Shown here: piece after piece, positions 58,615 through 64,000 of the stretch
Position numbering within the stretch: the stretch's first letter is position 1
Layout of the letters: every line of letters starts with the position of its first letter
Assembly (NCBI GenBank): GCA_949361645.1
Contig: OX442434.1
Coordinates: forward strand, 3,846,788 to 3,910,787
Reading direction: 5' to 3'
Source of the DNA: Spongilla lacustris
Taxonomy: Eukaryota > Porifera > Demospongiae > Spongillida > Spongillidae
DNA: 64,000 bases
Position numbers and translations under genes: made by a program
Notes under the pieces: generated by a model
The model's input: only the letters and a program-made list of their open reading frames with translations
Databases searched by the model: none
What the model was told of the DNA's origin: nothing

Positions 58615-61520
58615 CTCATTGTAGAAACAACACTAATGGATTAACATGCATTATCATAAAATATTCAATGGTAAATTAAATCTATTTCCCTCAGACATAC
58701 TCCCTATATGGGACTAAATATATTAACTAGTAATGGTTTAATAATTCAATACTGTTGTTATAATTTCAATGCTACTACATGTATTGTGAATATCTCATTG
58801 TAGAAACAACACTTATGGTTTAACATGGTTAATCGTAAACCATTCAAAGGTAAATTAAATCTAACACACTCAGACATACTATTCATATAGGACTAGATTT
58901 ACTAACTAGTAAAACCGTAACAATTATAAGTCGTTATGATGACTTTAATGATACTACATGTATTGTGAATATCTCATTGTAGAAACAACACTTATGGTTT
59001 ATTATAAACGGTTCAATGGTAAATTAAATCTAATACACTCAGACATACTCCCCATATGGGACTAGATTTACTAATTAGTAATGGTATAATTATCAAAAGT
59101 CGTTATTATGATTTTAATCATAGTACATGTAATGTGAATATCTCAGTGTAGAAACAACACTTATAGTTTAACATGGTTTATCATAAACCAGTCAATGGTA
59201 AATTAAATCTAACACACTCAGACATACTATCCATATAGGACTAGATTTACTAACTAGTAGTACCGTATTAGATATAAGTCGTTATGATAATTTTAATGAT
59301 ACTACATGTATTGTGAATATCTCATTGTAGAAATAACAGTTGTGGTTTAACATGGTTTATCATAAACCATTCAATGGTAAATTAAATCTACCACACTGAG
59401 ACATACTCCCCATATGGGACTAGATTTATTAACTAGTAATGGTTTATCTATTAGGAGTCTTTATTATGATTTTTATGATAGTATACCTATTGTGAATATC
59501 TCAGTGTAGAAATAACACTTATGGTTTAGCATGGTTTATCATAAACCATTCAATGGTAAATTGAATCTAATACACTCAGACACACTATCTATATGTATCT
59601 AGATTTACTAACTAGAAATGGTTTAATTATTAAAAGTCTTTATTATTATTTTAATTGTACTACATGTACTGTGAATATCTCATTGTCGAAACAACACTTA
59701 TGTTTTAACATGGTTTATCATTAACCATTCAATGGTAACTTAAATCTAATGCACTCAGACATACTCTTCAAATGGGACTAGATTTACGTACTAGTAATGG
59801 TTTATTTATTAAAAGTCTTGATTATGATTTTAATGAAACTACATGTAATTTGAATATCTCGTTGTAGATGGTTTAACATTCTTAATCAGAAACCATTCAA
59901 TGGTAAATTAAATCTAATACACTCAGACATACTATCCATATGTATCTAGATTTACTAACTAGTAATTGTTTATTTATTAAAAGTTGTTATTATGATCTTA
60001 ATGATAGTATACTGATTGTGAATATCTCAGTGTGGAAATAACACTGATGGTTTAACATGGTTTATCATAAACCGTTCAATGGTAAATGAAATCTAATATA
60101 CTCAGACATACTCCCCATATGGGACTAGATTTATTAACTAGTAATAGTTTAATTATTAAATACAGTTGTTATGATTTTATAGATACTACTTGTATTGTGA
60201 ATATCTCAGGGTAAAAACAACATGTATGGTTTCACATGGTTTATCATAAACCATTCAATGGTAAATCAAATCTAATACACTCAGACATACTCCCCATATG
60301 GGACTAGATTTATTAACTAGTAATGGTTTAATAATTGAATACTGTTGTTATGATTTTAATGATACTACATGTATTGTGAATATCTCATTGAAGAAACAAC
60401 ACTTATTGTTTAACATGGTTTATCATAAACCATTCAATGGTAAATTTAATCTAACACACTCAGACATACTCCCCATATGGGACTAGATTTACTAATTAGT
60501 AATGCTATAATTATCAAAAGTAGTTATTATGATTTTAATCATAGTACAAGTAATGTGAATATCTCAGTGTAGAAACAACACTTATGGTTTAACATGGTTT
60601 ATCATAAACCAGTCAATGGTAAATTAAATCTAACACACTCAGACATACTATCCATATAGGACTAGATTTACTAACTAGTAGTACCGTAACAATTATAAGT
60701 CGTTATGATGATTTTAATGATACTACATGTATTGTGAATATCTCATTGTAGAAACAACAGATGTGGTTTAACATGGTTTATCATAAACCATTCAATGGTA
60801 AATTAAATCTAACACACTCAGACATACTCCCCATATGGGACTAGATTTATTAACTAGTAATGGTTTAGTTATTAAATACAGTTGTTATGATTTTATAGAT
60901 ACTACATGTATTGTGAATATCTCAGGGTAAAAACAACACTTATGGTTTAGCATGGTTTATCATAAACCATTCAATGGTAAAATAAATCTAATTCACTCAG
61001 ACATACTTCCCGTATGGGACTAGATTTATTAACTAGTAATGATTTAATTATCAAAAGTCGTTGTTATGATTTTAATGATACTACATGTATTGTGAATATT
61101 TCATTATAGAAACAACACTTATGGTTTAACATAAACCATTCAATGCTAAATTAAATCTAATGCACTCAGACACACTCCCCATATAGAACTAGATTTACTA
61201 ACTAGTAATACCGTTATAATTAAAAGTCGTAATTATGATTTTAATGATACTACATGTATTGTGAATATCTCCTTGTAGAAACAACTCTTATGGTTTATCA
61301 TAAACTATTCAATGGTAAATTAAATCTAATGCACTCAGACATACTCTCCATATGGGACTAGATTTACTAACTAGTAATGGTTTAATCATCAAAAGTCGTT
61401 ATTATGACTTGAATCATACTACATGTATTGTGAATATTTCAATGCAGAAACTACACTTATGGTTTAACATGGTTTATCATAAACCAATACATGTTAAATT
61501 AAACCTAACACACTCCGACA
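58615..61520 (+). repeat. Satellite subfamily C, direct orientation
   Basis: Monomers carry CTCATTGTAGAAACAACAC, ATGGTTTATCATAAACCAT, CAATGGTAAATTAAATC, CACTCAGACATACTCC and CATATGGGACTAGATTTA. They resemble the variant next to satellite B at 55.1-55.5 kb in mirrored orientation. Two 62-codon frames (60298-60486, 61352-61540) span single monomers and repeat each other's sequence; they are satellite, not genes. Confidence 0.88.
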
Positions 61521-64000
61521 TACAACATACGGTAGATTAAATCTAATACCTTTAAACATACTATCTTTATAGATCTAGATTCATTAACTAGTAATGGTTT
61601 AATTATTAAAAGTCTTTATCATGATTTTAATGATACTACACGCACTGTGAATATCTCAGTTTAGAAGTAACACTTATGGTTTAATATGGTTTATCTTAAA
61701 CCATTGAATGGTAGACTAAACCTAAAACCTTTAAACATACTATCCATATAGATCTAGATTTACTAACTAGTTATGGTTTAATTATTAAAAGTCTTTATTA
61801 TGATTTTAATGATACTACATGCATTGTGAATATCTCAGTTTAGAAGTAACACTTATGGTTTATCATAAACCATTGAATGGTAGATTAAATCTATAACCTT
61901 TAAACATATTATCTTTATAGATCTAGATTTACTATCTAGTAATGGTTTAATTATTAAAAGTCTTTATCATGATTTTAATGATAATAAATGCATTGTGAAT
62001 ATCTCAGTTTAGAAATAACACTTATGTATTAAAATAGATATAACACTCCATGATGACGTAATATTAATTTTGAAACTTTTAAACATACTACCCATATAGA
62101 TCTAGATTTACTAACTAGTAATGGTTTAATTATTAAAAGTCTTTATCATGATTTTAATGATACTACACGCATTGTTAATATCTCAGTTTAGAAGTAACAC
62201 TTATGGTTTAATATGGTTTATCTTAAACCATTGAATGGTACATTAAATCTAAAACCTTTAAACATACTATCCATATAGATCTAGATTTACTAACTAGTAA
62301 TGGTTTAATTATTAAAAGTCTTTATCATGGTTTTAATGATAATACATGCATTGTGAATATCTCAGTTTAGAAATAACACTTATGTATTAAAATGGATATC
62401 ATATTCCATGATGACGTAATATTAATTTTGAAACCTTTAAAGATACTATCTATATAGATCTAGATTTACTAACTAGTAATGGTTTAATTATTCAAAGTCT
62501 TTATCATGATTTTTATGATAATACATGCATTGTGAATATCTCAGTTTAGAAATAACACTTATGTATTAAAATGGATATCATACTCCATGATGACGTAATA
62601 TTAATTTTGAAACCTTTAAACATACTATCCATGTAGATCTAGATTTACTAACTAGTAATGGTTTAAATATTCAAAGTCTATATCATGATTTTAATGATAA
62701 AACATGCATTGTGAATATCTAAGTGTAGAAATAACACTTATGTATTAAAATGGATATCATACTACATGATGACGTAATATTAATTTTGAAACTTTTAAAC
62801 ATACTATCCATATAGATCTAGATTAACTAACTAGTAATGGTTTAATTATTAAAAGTCATTATCATGAATTTAATTATAATACATGCATTGTGAATATCTC
62901 AGTTTAGAAATAACACTTATGTATTATAATGGATATCATACTCCATGATGACGTCAGATTAAATGCGAAACCTTTAAAAATACTATCCATTTAGATCTAG
63001 ATTTACTAACTAGTAATGGTTTAATTATTCAAAGTCATTATCATGATTTTAATGATACTACATGAATTGTAAATATCTCAGTTTAGAAGTAACACTTATG
63101 GTTTAATATGGTTTATCTTAAACCATTGAATGGTAGATTAAATCTAAAACTATTAAACATACTATCCATATAGATCTACATTTACTAACTAGTAATGGTT
63201 TAATTATTATAAGTCTTTATCATGATTTTAATGATACTACACGCATTGTTAATATCTCAGTTAAGAAGTAACACTTCTGGTTTAATAAAGTTTATCTTAA
63301 ACCATTGAATGGTAGATTAAATCTAAAACCTTTAAATATACTATCTTTATAGATCTAGATTTTCTAACTAGTAATGGTTTAATTATTAAAAGTCTTTATC
63401 TTGATTTTGATGATACTACACGCATTGTGAATATCTCAGTTTAGAAGTAACACCTATGTAAACATATGGTTTATCTTAAACCATTGAATGGTAGATTAAA
63501 TCTAAAACCTTTAAACATACTTTCCATATAGATCTAGATTTACTAACTAGTAATGGTTTAATAATTCAAAGTCTTTATTATGATTTTAATGATAATACAT
63601 GCATTGTAAATATCTCAGTTTAGAAATAACACTTATGTATTAAAATGGATATCATACTCCATGATGACGTAATATTTATTTTGAAACCTTTAAACATACT
63701 ATCCATATAGATCTAGATTTACTAACTAGTAATGGTTTTAATATTCAAAGTCTTTATCATGATTTTAATGATAAAACATGCATTGTGAATACCTAAGTGT
63801 AGAAAAAACACTTATGTATTAAAATGGATATCATACTACATGATGACGTAATATTAATTTTGAAACTTTTTAACATACTATCCATATAGATCTAGATTAA
63901 CTAACTAGTAATGGTTTAATTATTAAAAGTCATTATCATGAATTTAATTATAATACATGCATTGTGAATATCTCAGTTTAGAAATAACACTTATGTATTA
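61521..64000 (+). repeat. Satellite A array, direct orientation, running off the window
   Basis: From about 61521 the monomers are again satellite A (GGTAGATTAAATC, CCTTTAAACATACTATC, GATCTAGATTTACTAACTAG) with types a and b mixed. One chimeric monomer carries TGACGTCA followed by type b sequence (62949-62956). Only monomer sequence is visible. Confidence 0.92.

Noticed and set aside
57727..61540. 62-codon similar peptides at 57727, 60298 and 61352
   Set aside because: They are translations of equivalent stretches of subfamily C monomers and exist only where chance substitutions remove stops.

Overview
The window is eukaryotic, non-genic, repeat-dominated DNA, most likely centromeric or pericentromeric heterochromatin of an invertebrate-type animal. 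I cannot name the species. About 54 kb is satellite DNA from two unrelated families. The only protein-coding sequence belongs to two retroelements inserted into the satellites. There are no bacterial-style operons, no host genes and no tRNA or rRNA genes that I can see.

Layout. (1) 1-17737: satellite A, AT-rich, about 180 bp per monomer, in + orientation. It has two monomer types sharing a 5' half and differing in the 3' half, organised into a higher-order repeat of about 1.96 kb. (2) 17738-23516: a nearly pristine tyrosine-recombinase (YR) retrotransposon of the PAT/Ngaro type on the minus strand. It has split direct repeats A1 (183 bp) ... B1 (94 bp)-A2 (183 bp) ... B2 (94 bp), a fused gag-RT-RNase H-methyltransferase-like ORF, an intact YR ORF, and a 47-bp hairpin minisatellite between the two. 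(3) 23517-25616: satellite A continues. (4) 25617-28678: orientation flips; diverged subfamily C and then A monomers in minus orientation. (5) 28679-34568 and 38301-55084: satellite B, an unrelated 31-bp tandem repeat with kilobase-scale higher-order structure. (6) 34569-38161: a Penelope-like element (PLE) fragment on the minus strand, flanked by a 139-bp direct duplication. It contains the 3' half of an RT plus GIY-YIG endonuclease ORF, a unit junction with a hammerhead-ribozyme-like motif, and a proline-rich N-terminal ORF. (7) 55085-58610: subfamily C, minus orientation. (8) 58611-64000: orientation flips back; subfamily C (+), then satellite A (+).

How the parts work together. The YR element's integration site can be read at base resolution. 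Its internal B1/A2 junction carries 7-bp inverted arms (GACAGGA / TCCTGTC) around an 8-bp spacer AATATATC. The outer ends split exactly at that spacer, and the satellite target has AATTTCTC at the corresponding place (satellite consensus AATATCTC, 7 of 8 identical). So every satellite A monomer offers a near-match to the recombinase core. The PLE fragment appears to span the junction of a tandem or permuted unit, with a candidate minimal (dimer-type) hammerhead ribozyme where a processed transcript would begin.

The strongest leads are the YR recombination site and its satellite targets, the candidate hammerhead, the 139-bp target duplication, the hairpin minisatellite, and an 8-bp dyad retained across satellite subfamilies.
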